Origin: PALSA-129 sp050014595
GTDB lineage: Bacteria > Acidobacteriota > Terriglobia > Bryobacterales > Bryobacteraceae
Direction of reading: 5' to 3'
Length of the DNA: 64,000 nt
Assembly (NCBI GenBank): GCA_050014595.1
Contig: JBEKDA010000004.1
Coordinates: 1-64,000 of the forward strand
The translations under genes were made by a program, and so were the position numbers. A model generated the notes under the pieces. That model did not search any database. It was not told where the DNA came from and saw only the letters and a program-made list of their open reading frames with translations. This document shows, one piece after another, positions 1 to 7,387 of this stretch; the stretch's first letter is position 1; each line of letters begins with the position of its first letter.

Positions 1-150
1 GAGCATGGTGCGGAGGAGCCACTCCTCTACAGCGCCAAGGGGATGATACTGATCGAGGTAAGCCTGGGTGAGGGCCTCCAGTTCGGCGGGGTCTTCACCG
101 CGGATGAGGTAAGGACGGAGGTGATCTGGCCACGGGCTCGCGCTTGCGGA
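1..150 (-). pseudogene. Edge fragment of an Acidobacteria repeat-family protein
   Basis: On the minus strand the frame is open from 150 to the left edge and reads RGEDPAELEALTQAYL followed by VEEWLLRTML. This recalls the middle of a family of uncharacterised proteins common in Acidobacteria, which carry an EDP-x-EF motif about 15 residues before a P-x-EE segment. A stop lies at 151-153 and no ATG, GTG or TTG occurs before the motif, so the 5' part is missing or in another frame. The gene continues beyond the window. The function is unknown and the family link is from memory, not from a search. Confidence 0.35.
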
Positions 151-448
151 TCATCTTCGAGCCGGAAGGCGCGCGTCCGTAAGAAGACTCATTGGGAGCC
201 GCCAGCAGCAGCGCGACGGTTTGCCTCATATCGTCGTTACGCCGCTCGTGAAGGCCCAATTTGCGCAGCCCACCCGATGCCAGCGTCTCACCCGATGCAT
301 TCACCGGCTGCCCGCCTCGACATCCCGCCCTTATTCTGGTAACATGTAATGGAATCATTGTGGTGCTTTCCCCCGATATCCCTGCTGCCGATTCGTCGGC
401 ATTTTTTGTCTCCAGCAATCCATCCGAGGAGTAAAGCGTAGAAAATCT
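151..448. other. Stretch without a recognised gene
   Basis: No reading frame here has protein-like features; the open frames on both strands are Arg/Pro-rich and look like chance. It may contain the decayed 5' end of the fragment at 1-150. No promoter, terminator or RNA gene was recognised. Confidence 0.4.
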
Positions 449-676
449 ATGGCTTCCAATACCTATTCTCAGGGCGCTCAAGTCGAGCACCAGAAGTTCG
501 GCTTGGGAACGGTGCTCTCCAGCAGCGAAGAGCGCATCACCATCAAGTTCGACGACCACGGAGAAAAAAAGTTCGTCACCACCCTGGTGATGGGCAGTTT
601 GAAGAAGAGCGACCGGCAACCGCCCGCCGAAAAGAAGGGCTCCCGCAGGAAAAAGGCCGCGCCCGCCGCGGTCTGA
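449..676 (+). CDS. Small protein like the C-terminal domain of PcrA/UvrD helicase
   Basis: A 75-residue basic protein. Residues 10-48 contain VEHQKFGLGTVL followed by ITIKFDDHGEKKF, the pattern of the small beta-rich (Tudor-like) domain found at the C-terminus of PcrA/UvrD helicases, where it contacts RNA polymerase. The tail (residues 52-75) is Lys/Arg/Ala-rich and probably disordered. No helicase part is present, so this is a free-standing copy of the domain. It sits 28 bases before the cold-shock protein on the same strand and may share its transcript. A role in transcription or nucleic-acid binding is inference. Confidence 0.6.
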   Translation: MASNTYSQGAQVEHQKFGLGTVLSSSEERITIKFDDHGEKKFVTTLVMGSLKKSDRQPPAEKKGSRRKKAAPAAV

Positions 677-704
677 TCGCAACGGCCACCCGAGGACACT
701 TTCG

Positions 705-1121
705 TTGAACGCACTCCAAAAACGATTATTTGAAGAGGCTCGGAAGCGCAATCCGAACCTCAAAGTTCCCACCGATACCGCGCCCGTCCAGGAGCTCACC
801 GAGGACGATCTGGCGCTCATCAAGCAGGGCGTCGGCGACAAATCCAGCCGGGCTTCGCAGTCTGGCGCGGAAGCCGGAGACGCCGGCGGCGAATTGCCTT
901 CCGGCGAACAGTCCGGCGCCGTGGTCACCTATTTCGAAGCCAAGGGCTTCGGCTTCCTCCGCCCCGACGACGGCGGCAGGGACATCTTCTTTCACGTCTC
1001 GCGCCTGGTCGAGGGCCTGGCCACCGACCTGCGCGCCGGCACGCGGGTGCTCTACGAACTCGGTATGGACCGCACCGGAAAGATGGCGGCGAGCAGTATC
1101 CGCATCGCTCCCCCGGCATAA
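705..1121 (+). CDS. Cold-shock domain protein with N-terminal extension
   Basis: A 138-residue protein whose C-terminal half (about 70-136) is a cold-shock domain with the RNP1-like motif KGFGFL and the RNP2-like motif DIFFHVSRL, the aromatic surface that binds single-stranded RNA or DNA. The first 70 residues are a charged helical segment (KRLFEEARKRNPNLKV) and an acidic/Gly-rich linker, absent from classical 70-residue Csp proteins. The start is TTG at 705, preceded by a GAGGA site. It lies 3 bases before ffh, so it is probably cotranscribed with the translation operon and likely acts as an RNA chaperone. Confidence 0.8.
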   Translation: MNALQKRLFEEARKRNPNLKVPTDTAPVQELTEDDLALIKQGVGDKSSRASQSGAEAGDAGGELPSGEQSGAVVTYFEAKGFGFLRPDDGGRDIFFHVSRLVEGLATDLRAGTRVLYELGMDRTGKMAASSIRIAPPA

Positions 1122-1124
1122 GGC

Positions 1125-2492
1125 ATGTTCGACAACCTATCGGAAAAACTGCAGCGGGTATTCAAGAACCTGCGCGGCGAAGGCAAGCTCTCCGCTGAAA
1201 ACATGGAGAGCGCCCTGCGCGAAATCCGCCTGGCGCTGCTGGAAGCCGACGTCAATTTCCGGGTTGTCAAACAGCTCATCGAAAACATCGAGGCCAAGGC
1301 CATGGGCGAAGAAGTGCTCACGGCGCTCTCGCCTTCGCAGCAGGTCATCAAGATCGTTCACGAGGAGCTCATCAAGATCCTCGGCAGCCACGAATCCAAG
1401 CTGCGCTTCGCCAATGAACCGCCCAGCGTCTTCCTGATCGTGGGCCTGCAGGGCTCGGGCAAGACCACCTCCGCCGGCAAGCTGGCGCGCTGGCTTTCGC
1501 GCAACGGCCACCGGCCCATGCTGGTCTCGGTGGACGTCTACCGCCCCGCCGCGCGCGAGCAGTTGAAGGTGATCGCCAAGGAAATCGGCCAGTCCATCTG
1601 GGAAGGACTGCCGGAAGAAAAGCTCCCGCTCGATCTGGCCCGTTCGGCCCGCCGCGAATGCGCCAACATGGGGCGCGACGTTCTGCTGGTGGATACCGCC
1701 GGCCGCCTCCACATCGACGACGACCTCATGATCGAGTTGCAGCAGTTGAAAGAGCAGCTCAATCCCGTCGAGATCCTTTTCGTGGCCGATGCCATGACCG
1801 GCCAGGACGCCGTCAAATCGGCCGACGAGTTCCACAAGCGCCTCGGCATTACGGGTGTCATCCTCACCAAGATGGATGGCGACGCGCGCGGCGGCGCGGC
1901 GCTCTCCATTCGCAACGTCACGGGCCAGCCGCTCAAGTTCGTCGGCGTGGGCGAAAAGTTCGATGCCCTGGAGCCCTTCCATCCCGACCGCGTGGCCAAT
2001 CGCATCCTCGGCATGGGCGACATCCTCTCCTTTATTGAAAAGGCCTCCGAGGAGATCGATCAGAAAAAAGCCGTGGAGATGCAGCGCAAGCTCATCGACA
2101 ACGAATTTACCCTGGAAGATTTTCGCGACCAGTTGCGCCAGATCCGCAAGCTCGGCCCGCTAAGCGGCCTGCTCGACATGATGCCCAAAGTCGGCATGCT
2201 CAAGGAGCTGAAGGACGTCAAGGTGGACGAAAACGAAATCAATCATGTGGTGGCGATCATCGATTCCATGACGCCGCGCGAACGCGACAACCACATGATC
2301 ATCAACGGCAGCCGCCGCCGGCGCATCGCCAGGGGCAGCGGCCGATCGGTGCAGGAAGTCAACCAGTTGTTGAAGCAGTACGCCCAGGCCCGCAAGATGA
2401 TGAAATCGCTCTCGGGCGGGTTTTTGGGTCGAAAATTTGGCAAGATGAAGATGCCCGCCGGGTTTCCCTTCGGAAACCTCCCCGGGCGGTAA
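1125..2492 (+). CDS. ffh: Signal recognition particle protein Ffh (SRP54)
   Basis: A GTPase that binds signal sequences on nascent chains and, with 4.5S RNA and FtsY, delivers ribosomes to the inner membrane. The 455-residue length is normal. Residues 1-85 are the N bundle (ENMESALREIRLALLEADV). The G domain has the P-loop GLQGSGKTT near 107, DTAGRLHIDD near 190 and TKMDGDARGG near 248. The C-terminal M domain (from about 300) is Met-rich and carries the SRP RNA-binding stretch SRRRRIARGSG near 399. It starts at ATG 1125, 3 bases after the cold-shock gene, and rpsP follows after 23 bases, a common bacterial order. Confidence 0.97.
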   Translation: MFDNLSEKLQRVFKNLRGEGKLSAENMESALREIRLALLEADVNFRVVKQLIENIEAKAMGEEVLTALSPSQQVIKIVHEELIKILGSHESKLRFANEPPSVFLIVGLQGSGKTTSAGKLARWLSRNGHRPMLVSVDVYRPAAREQLKVIAKEIGQSIWEGLPEEKLPLDLARSARRECANMGRDVLLVDTAGRLHIDDDLMIELQQLKEQLNPVEILFVADAMTGQDAVKSADEFHKRLGITGVILTKMDGDARGGAALSIRNVTGQPLKFVGVGEKFDALEPFHPDRVANRILGMGDILSFIEKASEEIDQKKAVEMQRKLIDNEFTLEDFRDQLRQIRKLGPLSGLLDMMPKVGMLKELKDVKVDENEINHVVAIIDSMTPRERDNHMIINGSRRRRIARGSGRSVQEVNQLLKQYAQARKMMKSLSGGFLGRKFGKMKMPAGFPFGNLPGR

Positions 2493-2515
2493 TTCAATTT
2501 CGAGTTGGAGCACAG

Positions 2516-2785
2516 ATGCTGATGATTCGCCTGGCGCGGTTTGGCGCCAAAAAGAAGCCGTTCTATCGCGTGGTCGTGATCGAGAAGGAGCGCGCCCGCA
2601 ATGGCCGCCACCTGGAGGTCATCGGTCACTATAACCCCCTCACGCATCCGGCCAAGGTGCTGCTGAAGCACGACCGCCTGGAGCACTGGACCAAGAACGG
2701 CGCCCAGATGTCGGACACCGTCAAGCGCCTGGTCGAAACCAATCCGGCTGTCGCGGCGCCCGTGCCCGACGCTCCCGGCGTGTGA
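2516..2785 (+). CDS. rpsP: 30S ribosomal protein S16
   Basis: Protein of the 30S subunit body. It reads MIRLARFGAKKKPFYRVVV at the N-terminus and then VIGHYNPL, both hallmarks of S16, within the usual length of 80-90 residues. ATG codons at 2516 and 2522 are both possible starts; the second matches the canonical MIRL start. The last 15 residues are Ala/Pro-rich and poorly conserved. The gene order rpsP-khpA-rimM-trmD-rplS is conserved across many bacteria, which supports each member. Confidence 0.96.
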   Translation: MLMIRLARFGAKKKPFYRVVVIEKERARNGRHLEVIGHYNPLTHPAKVLLKHDRLEHWTKNGAQMSDTVKRLVETNPAVAAPVPDAPGV

Positions 2786-2876
2786 GGAACCGGACTTTCG
2801 TCACACTTGTTACGAGTGACGGCGCGTCATCGCCGGTGGGTGGTTCGGGTTACCATGGGTGCATGGAGGCGGGGCT

Positions 2877-3107
2877 GTGAAACAGTTAATCGAAGACATC
2901 GCGAAGGCTCTAGTTGATATCCCCGAAGAGGTGGTTGTCCGCGAGGTGCTGGGTGAACAGGTCACCGTTTTGGAACTCAGGGTGGCCCCCACCGATCTAG
3001 GCAAAGTGATTGGCAAACAGGGACGCACGGCGCGTTCCATCCGCACCATCCTGGGTGCGGCGGGAATGAAGCTGAATCGCCGGTTCACGCTGGAAATCCT
3101 GGAGTGA
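2877..3107 (+). CDS. khpA: KhpA-type KH-domain RNA-binding protein
   Basis: A 76-residue single KH domain with the GXXG loop in KVIGKQGRTARSI (about residues 42-54), the RNA-contacting element. The family works with KhpB/Jag and binds many transcripts; the gene normally sits between rpsP and rimM, as here. The start is chosen at GTG 2877 because GGAGG at 2865-2869 lies 7 bases upstream and the family begins with K-x-L-I/V; an in-frame GTG at 2859 would add only a Gly-rich stub. The stop overlaps the rimM start. Confidence 0.92.
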   Translation: MKQLIEDIAKALVDIPEEVVVREVLGEQVTVLELRVAPTDLGKVIGKQGRTARSIRTILGAAGMKLNRRFTLEILE

Positions 3108-3622
3108 GCGAGTCGTCCGCCGGCTGGATCGCCGTGGCCTTGCTTGGCAAGACCAGGGGCAATCGCGGCGAGATCACCGCGCTTTGCTTGAGCCCCAAGC
3201 CCGAGCGCTTCGAGGGCCTCGAAGAAGTCTTCCTGTTCGGAGACGGCGAGCGGTTCGAAGTGGAAGACACCTGGTTCCACCAGGGGACTCTGGTCTTCAA
3301 GTTCCGTGGTGTCGACACCATTTCCGATGCCGAGCGCCTGTCCGGCGCCGAAGTGCGCGTGCCCGTCGAACAGCGCATTGCGCTCGAGCCCGGCGAGTTT
3401 TTTCAGTCCGACCTGGTCGGCTGCGAGGTGGTCGATCGGCGCTCCGGCCAGTCTCTGGGACGGGTTTCCGCCTGGCAGGAGGGCGGCGGTTCCGGTTTGC
3501 TGGTAGTCGGTGACGGCCTGCTGATTCCCTTCGCGCGCGCCATCTGTGTGGAGATCTCGCCGGCCGCCCGCCGCATCGCGGTAGAATTGCCCGAAGGATT
3601 AAAGGATTTGAACCCGTCGTGA
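3104..3622 (+). CDS. rimM: Ribosome maturation factor RimM
   Basis: Assists 16S rRNA processing and 30S head assembly through contact with S19. The 172 residues have the two expected parts: a RimM barrel (GWIAVALLGKTRGNRGEI, then GVDTISDAERL near 68-78) and a C-terminal PRC barrel with the motif DLVGCEVVD near 104 and LIPFARAICVEI near 145. It starts at GTG 3104, overlapping the khpA stop by four bases, and its own stop overlaps the trmD start, so translation is probably coupled. Confidence 0.94.
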   Translation: MSESSAGWIAVALLGKTRGNRGEITALCLSPKPERFEGLEEVFLFGDGERFEVEDTWFHQGTLVFKFRGVDTISDAERLSGAEVRVPVEQRIALEPGEFFQSDLVGCEVVDRRSGQSLGRVSAWQEGGGSGLLVVGDGLLIPFARAICVEISPAARRIAVELPEGLKDLNPS

Positions 3623-4329
3623 TTTTCCATGTGCTGACGATTTTCCCCGAGTTCTTCGAGGGGCCGTTCGCGCATGGCGTGGTGAGCCGCGCCCGCGACG
3701 CCGGCGTCCTCGATATCCGCGTCCACAATCTGCGCGACTGGACCTCCGACCGTCACAAGACCGTCGACGACCGGCCGTTCGGCGGCGGCGAAGGCATGGT
3801 ACTCAAACCCGAGCCGCTCTTCCTGGCCGTCGAATCCATCTGGCCGCAACGCAGCGCCGCGCAGAAAGTGCTGCTGCTCTCGGCGCAGGGCCGCCTGTTC
3901 GACCAGGCCATGGCCAACGGTCTCAGCCGCGAAGGCGAACTGCTGCTCATCTGCGGCCGCTATGAGGGCGTGGATGAGCGCGTGGCCGCTCACCTGGCGG
4001 ATGACGAGATCTCCATCGGCAATTACGTGCTGAGCGGTGGCGAACTGGCCGCGGCCGTGGTCATCGACACGGTCGCCCGGCTGCTTCCCGGCGTCCTCGG
4101 CAACGAGACTTCCGCGGCGTTCGATTCCTTTCAGGATTCCGGCCACACCGAAGGGTTGCTGGACTGCCCGCACTGGACCCGTCCCGCCGATTTTCGCGGC
4201 TGGAAGGCGCCGGAAGTATTGTTAAACGGCAATCACGAAGAGATCCGGCGCTTCCGGGGCCAGGCCGCGAGGGAAAAGACCGCGCGGCTGCGGCCGGACC
4301 TGCTGGGTGGTGCGGAGCGCGCGACTTAG
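3619..4329 (+). CDS. trmD: tRNA (guanine-N1)-methyltransferase TrmD
   Basis: Methylates G37 of tRNAs with G36 using S-adenosylmethionine, preventing +1 frameshifting. The 236-residue protein has the SPOUT fold signatures: FHVLTIFPEFF at the N-terminus, DDRPFGGGEGMVLKPEPL near 50, LICGRYEGVDERV near 112 and the knot segment SIGNYVLSGGELA near 132. The start is GTG 3619, overlapping rimM. A 20-bp perfect palindrome lies just past the stop. Confidence 0.97.
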   Translation: MIFHVLTIFPEFFEGPFAHGVVSRARDAGVLDIRVHNLRDWTSDRHKTVDDRPFGGGEGMVLKPEPLFLAVESIWPQRSAAQKVLLLSAQGRLFDQAMANGLSREGELLLICGRYEGVDERVAAHLADDEISIGNYVLSGGELAAAVVIDTVARLLPGVLGNETSAAFDSFQDSGHTEGLLDCPHWTRPADFRGWKAPEVLLNGNHEEIRRFRGQAAREKTARLRPDLLGGAERAT

Positions 4330-4332
4330 CCC

Positions 4333-4480
4333 GGTCTAACCCGGGTTAGACCTGGATGTTACAGGCGCCGGTCGGAGAGTGGCGATGGTCAAGCAGCGCA
4401 CAGCCACCGGCGGCAAGACCGCCGGCGCCACCAGCGCTGACTCCCGACTTCGTATATGATAGAAGATTAAGGAAATTTCC
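4333..4480 (+). promoter_or_regulatory. trmD-rplS leader with palindrome, hairpin and tiny ORF
   Basis: The 151 bases between trmD and rplS hold several possible control elements. A perfect 20-bp palindrome occupies 4333-4352. A small ORF of 24 codons runs 4385-4459, with GGAGAG a few bases upstream of its ATG. Inside that ORF a 7-bp stem (CCGGCGG/CCGCCGG, 4407-4425) with a 5-base loop can form. There is no U-run, so these are not standard terminators. Autoregulation of rplS or partial decoupling from trmD is possible but unproven. Confidence 0.4.
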
Positions 4481-4831
4481 ATGCAGAACGCGTTGTTGAC
4501 GAAATTCATTAACCGAAACAAGCGGGCCGATGCCGTCCCCACCTTCCGGCCCGGCGACACCATTCGGGTCCACGTAAAGATCAAGGAAGGCGACAAGGAA
4601 CGGCTCCAGGCCTTCGAAGGCACCGTGATTGCCCGCAATAATACCGGGTTGGGTGAAACCATCACCGTTCGCAAGGTCAGCTTTGGCCATGGTGTCGAGC
4701 GCATCTTCCCCGTACACGCCAAAGTGGTCGATCACATCGACGTGGTACGCACCGGCCGCGTTCGCCGCGCCAAGCTCTATTATCTGCGCGGGCTCAAGGG
4801 CAAGGCCGCCCGTCTCAGAGAGCGCGAATAA
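4481..4831 (+). CDS. rplS: 50S ribosomal protein L19
   Basis: Protein at the 30S-50S interface. It has the L19 signatures FRPGDTIRVHVKIKEGDKER (about 21-40), FEGTVIARNN and SFGHGVERIFPVHAKVV, ending with RRAKLYYLRGLKGKAAR. The 116-residue length is normal. AAGGAAAT lies a few bases before ATG 4481. It closes the classic rpsP-to-rplS block and is followed by rnhB after 14 bases. Confidence 0.97.
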   Translation: MQNALLTKFINRNKRADAVPTFRPGDTIRVHVKIKEGDKERLQAFEGTVIARNNTGLGETITVRKVSFGHGVERIFPVHAKVVDHIDVVRTGRVRRAKLYYLRGLKGKAARLRERE

Positions 4832-4845
4832 GCCGGCCAACCTCC

Positions 4846-5532
4846 ATGCGGCCCGACCGGGCGGGTGGCAAATTCCGTTGTGAAGCAACGCTTGAGCGCG
4901 AGTTGCGCGCGCGCGGCTTTCGGGCCGTGGCGGGCGTCGACGAAGTCGGGCGCGGCTCGCTGTTCGGCCCCGTGGTGGCCGCCGCCGTGGTCTTGTCGCC
5001 CGATCGCCCCATCCGCGGTTTGAACGACAGCAAGCAGCTCGAAGCCGATCGCCGCGAGGTCCTCGCCGAACGCATCCGCGAGCGCGCCGTCGCCTGGGCC
5101 ATCGCCGCCGTCGACGCCGCCACCATCGATTCCATCAACATCTACCAGGCTTCCCGGCTCGCCATGCGGAAGGCCGTCAGCCGGCTCGCCCCCGCGCCCG
5201 ATTTTCTGCTGGTGGACGCCGTCTCGATCGATCTCCCCCTGCCGCAGCGAGCGCTCATCAAAGGCGATGCCCGCTGTCACGCCATCGCCGCCGCGTCCAT
5301 CATCGCCAAGGTCTATCGCGATGCCTGCATGCGCGCCTGGGACGCCGTTTTCCCGGCCTACGGCCTGGCCTCTCATAAGGGCTACTGCACCACCGGGCAC
5401 TGCCGCGCCATCCAGGAGTTCGGCCCCACCCCGCTCCATCGCCTCAGCTTCGAGCCGGTGCGGGCTCGTTCGTTGTTCCCGGTGAATTACAATTCTCAAA
5501 TGGAGCTGTTTGAAACGGCGGGCGCCGCATGA
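4846..5532 (+). CDS. rnhB: Ribonuclease HII
   Basis: Cleaves the RNA strand of RNA-DNA hybrids and starts removal of single ribonucleotides from DNA. The 228 residues include VDEVGRGSLFGPVVAAAVV near 31-50 with the catalytic D-E pair, GLNDSKQL near 58, LLVDAVSIDLP near 121 and KGDARCHAIAAASIIAKVYRD near 138-158. The gene commonly follows rplS. Its stop overlaps the next gene's ATG by four bases. Confidence 0.96.
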   Translation: MRPDRAGGKFRCEATLERELRARGFRAVAGVDEVGRGSLFGPVVAAAVVLSPDRPIRGLNDSKQLEADRREVLAERIRERAVAWAIAAVDAATIDSINIYQASRLAMRKAVSRLAPAPDFLLVDAVSIDLPLPQRALIKGDARCHAIAAASIIAKVYRDACMRAWDAVFPAYGLASHKGYCTTGHCRAIQEFGPTPLHRLSFEPVRARSLFPVNYNSQMELFETAGAA

Positions 5533-5861
5533 TGCCATCCGGCCCCGTTCGCGGGGAGACTCCGCCGCCATCGTCCCCGGATCTGGTCACCGCCGAGGCA
5601 GCTTTCCCGGCGCCGCCCGAGTATCGCTGGTATCACAAAGCCGGCGCGGTCTTATTTGTCACCTTTTGCGTGGAGATCGGCTTCTTCCTGCTGATCTTCC
5701 CCTGGACCGACAACTGGGACAAGTTCGCTTCCTTCGCCACCCGGGTGCGCCCGTATTGCGACAACCTATACGTGCGCGGCGCCATCAGCGGCATCGGGAT
5801 CGTGAATTTATATATTTCGCTCACCGAAATGATCCGCCTGCGGCGCTTCGCCAGGCGCTGA
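5529..5861 (+). CDS. Uncharacterised small membrane protein after rnhB
   Basis: A 110-residue protein with a Pro-rich cytosolic start and two likely membrane helices, about 39-57 (AGAVLFVTFCVEIGFFLLIF) and about 82-98. A conserved-looking region between them contains WTDNWDKFASF and RPYCDNLYVRGAISG. It overlaps rnhB by ATGA and is therefore very likely translated with it. I do not recognise the family; similar short membrane proteins next to rnhB may be an acidobacterial trait, but this is unchecked. Confidence 0.7.
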   Translation: MMPSGPVRGETPPPSSPDLVTAEAAFPAPPEYRWYHKAGAVLFVTFCVEIGFFLLIFPWTDNWDKFASFATRVRPYCDNLYVRGAISGIGIVNLYISLTEMIRLRRFARR

Positions 5862-5874
5862 ATGGGGCGCGCTG

Positions 5875-5988
5875 ATCACTGCTCAGTTCGCAGCTTTGCG
5901 CGATTGCCTGAAAAAACAAGCCGAGCGCCAGGAAGCGTACCCCCTGCCCGCCAAGGTACTGCGCGTAAACCGCCCGGCTGACCGTTAA
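5875..5988 (+). other. Short open frame without a clear start
   Basis: A 37-codon frame reads ITAQFAALRDCLKKQAERQ and ends at TAA 5986-5988. Its composition is protein-like (amphipathic helix, then AKVLRVNRPADR), but there is no ATG, GTG or TTG in a sensible place and the frame is closed upstream at 5830-5832. It may be a remnant of a small gene or chance. Confidence 0.2.
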
Positions 5989-5998
5989 GCCGCTCCCG

Positions 5999-6622
5999 CT
6001 AGAACGTGATCCCCAGCAGAAACTCCCCCTGGTTCACGTTGCTATGCAGCAGGCCGTTGAGGTCGAAGAAATGTTGCGCGCCCCAGCGCGTGTAGCGGAT
6101 CTCCGGCAGCAGGTGAATCACCAGGAAATGAATATCAATCCCGCCGCCGATTACGAAACCGCGCGTGCTGCTGTTGTGCAATTCACTTGGATTCGAAGTG
6201 CTGGACGCGGATATGATGCCATTCACCACCGTCGTCACCTGCTGCTTCACGCCCGCCAGCGAATCGAACGCCACCCCCGCGTCCACGAACGGATGCACCA
6301 CCTTGAGCTTCGGGAAGCGGTATTTCCCCAGCAGCGGAAACTCGAAGTCGCTGGCGGTGGTGCCGGCTGCAACTGTGCTCGAGCTTTGCTGGTAGTTCAA
6401 GTGCCGGTATAACGCGTCCACTTCCACTCCCAATCCGAAAGGCAAATGCAGCTCCGCGGTCACACCGCCGATGAAGCGGTTGGTGGCAGTTACGTAACTG
6501 ACATTTTGGCTTTCCGCGGCGTTCAAGAAATCGGTAAGCGGCACGCCGGCCTTGATGCCGAAACTGAAAGGCTGGCAGAAAGCGCCCGCCGCGCCGGCTA
6601 ACAGAAGGAACAAGAGCCTCAT
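5999..6622 (-). CDS. Outer-membrane beta-barrel protein
   Basis: A 207-residue protein with a signal peptide (MRLLFLLLAGAAGAFCQ; cleavage probably after Ala or Cys around 14-16). The mature part alternates polar and hydrophobic residues as in 8-stranded barrels: FSFGIKAGVPLTDF, GLGVEVDALYRHL, FPLLGKYRF, HPFVDAGVAFDSL, and a C-terminal strand ending in Phe (GEFLLGITF), the usual BAM signal. It resembles the outer-membrane beta-barrel families of about 200 residues. It reads away from rnhB and ends head-to-tail before lptB; no function can be assigned. Confidence 0.8.
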   Translation of the reverse strand: MRLLFLLLAGAAGAFCQPFSFGIKAGVPLTDFLNAAESQNVSYVTATNRFIGGVTAELHLPFGLGVEVDALYRHLNYQQSSSTVAAGTTASDFEFPLLGKYRFPKLKVVHPFVDAGVAFDSLAGVKQQVTTVVNGIISASSTSNPSELHNSSTRGFVIGGGIDIHFLVIHLLPEIRYTRWGAQHFFDLNGLLHSNVNQGEFLLGITF

Positions 6623-6658
6623 AGTTCTACCATACGAACTTTTCCGCTCCGCCGTTTC

Positions 6659-7381
6659 CTAGAGTTCGAAGGATTCCCCCAGATAAATACGTTTCACTTC
6701 CGGATCGCGCCCCAGCGCTTCGGGACTGCCCGCGCGGAAGATGCGGCCGTTGTTGATGATGTAGGCGCGGTCGGTCACCGAGAGGGTCTCGCGCACGTTG
6801 TGGTCCGTCACCAGAATGCCGATGCCGGCGCGCTTCAGGTCGAAAATGATGCGCTGCAGCTCCAGCACCTGGATCGGGTCGATGCCCGAGAACGGCTCGT
6901 CCAGCAGCAGGAAGCTGGGGCTGATCACCAGCGAGCGTGCGATTTCCACCCGCCGCCGCTCACCGCCGGACAGCATGTAGCCATGGCTGCGCCGCACCTT
7001 TTCCAGTCCCAGTTGGTCGATCAGCCGGTCCAGCGTTTCGCGCCGCTCATGGTTGGTCACCGCCAGGGTTTCCAGAATCGCCATCAGGTTTTCTTCCACC
7101 GAGAGCTTGCGGAAGATCGAGGCTTCCTGGGGAAGATAGCTGATGCCGCGCCGCGCCCGCTGGTACATCGGAAGGCTGGTGATATCCTGGCCATCCACTG
7201 AAATGCGCCCGGAATCCGGGCTGATCAATCCCACGATCATGTAGAACGACGTCGTCTTGCCTGCGCCGTTCGGCCCCAGCAACCCCACCACTTCGCCCTG
7301 CTGCACGTGCACCGTCACGTCGTCCACCACGCGGCGGCCGCGATACGATTTGGAGATTTCGTGGGTTTCGAGAGTCTTCAT
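6659..7381 (-). CDS. lptB: LPS export ABC transporter ATPase LptB
   Basis: ATPase that drives lipopolysaccharide from the inner membrane through the Lpt bridge. The 240 residues contain Walker A GPNGAGKTT near 36, the LptB-typical SYLPQEASIFRKLSVEENL near 83, the signature LSGGERRR near 139, Walker B FLLLDEPFSGIDP near 157 and the switch His in LVTDHNVRETL near 190. It follows the LptC/LptA-like gene by six bases on the same strand, the normal lptA-lptB arrangement. lptF/G are not in the window. Confidence 0.96.
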   Translation of the reverse strand: MKTLETHEISKSYRGRRVVDDVTVHVQQGEVVGLLGPNGAGKTTSFYMIVGLISPDSGRISVDGQDITSLPMYQRARRGISYLPQEASIFRKLSVEENLMAILETLAVTNHERRETLDRLIDQLGLEKVRRSHGYMLSGGERRRVEIARSLVISPSFLLLDEPFSGIDPIQVLELQRIIFDLKRAGIGILVTDHNVRETLSVTDRAYIINNGRIFRAGSPEALGRDPEVKRIYLGESFEL

Positions 7382-7387
7382 GCGCGG

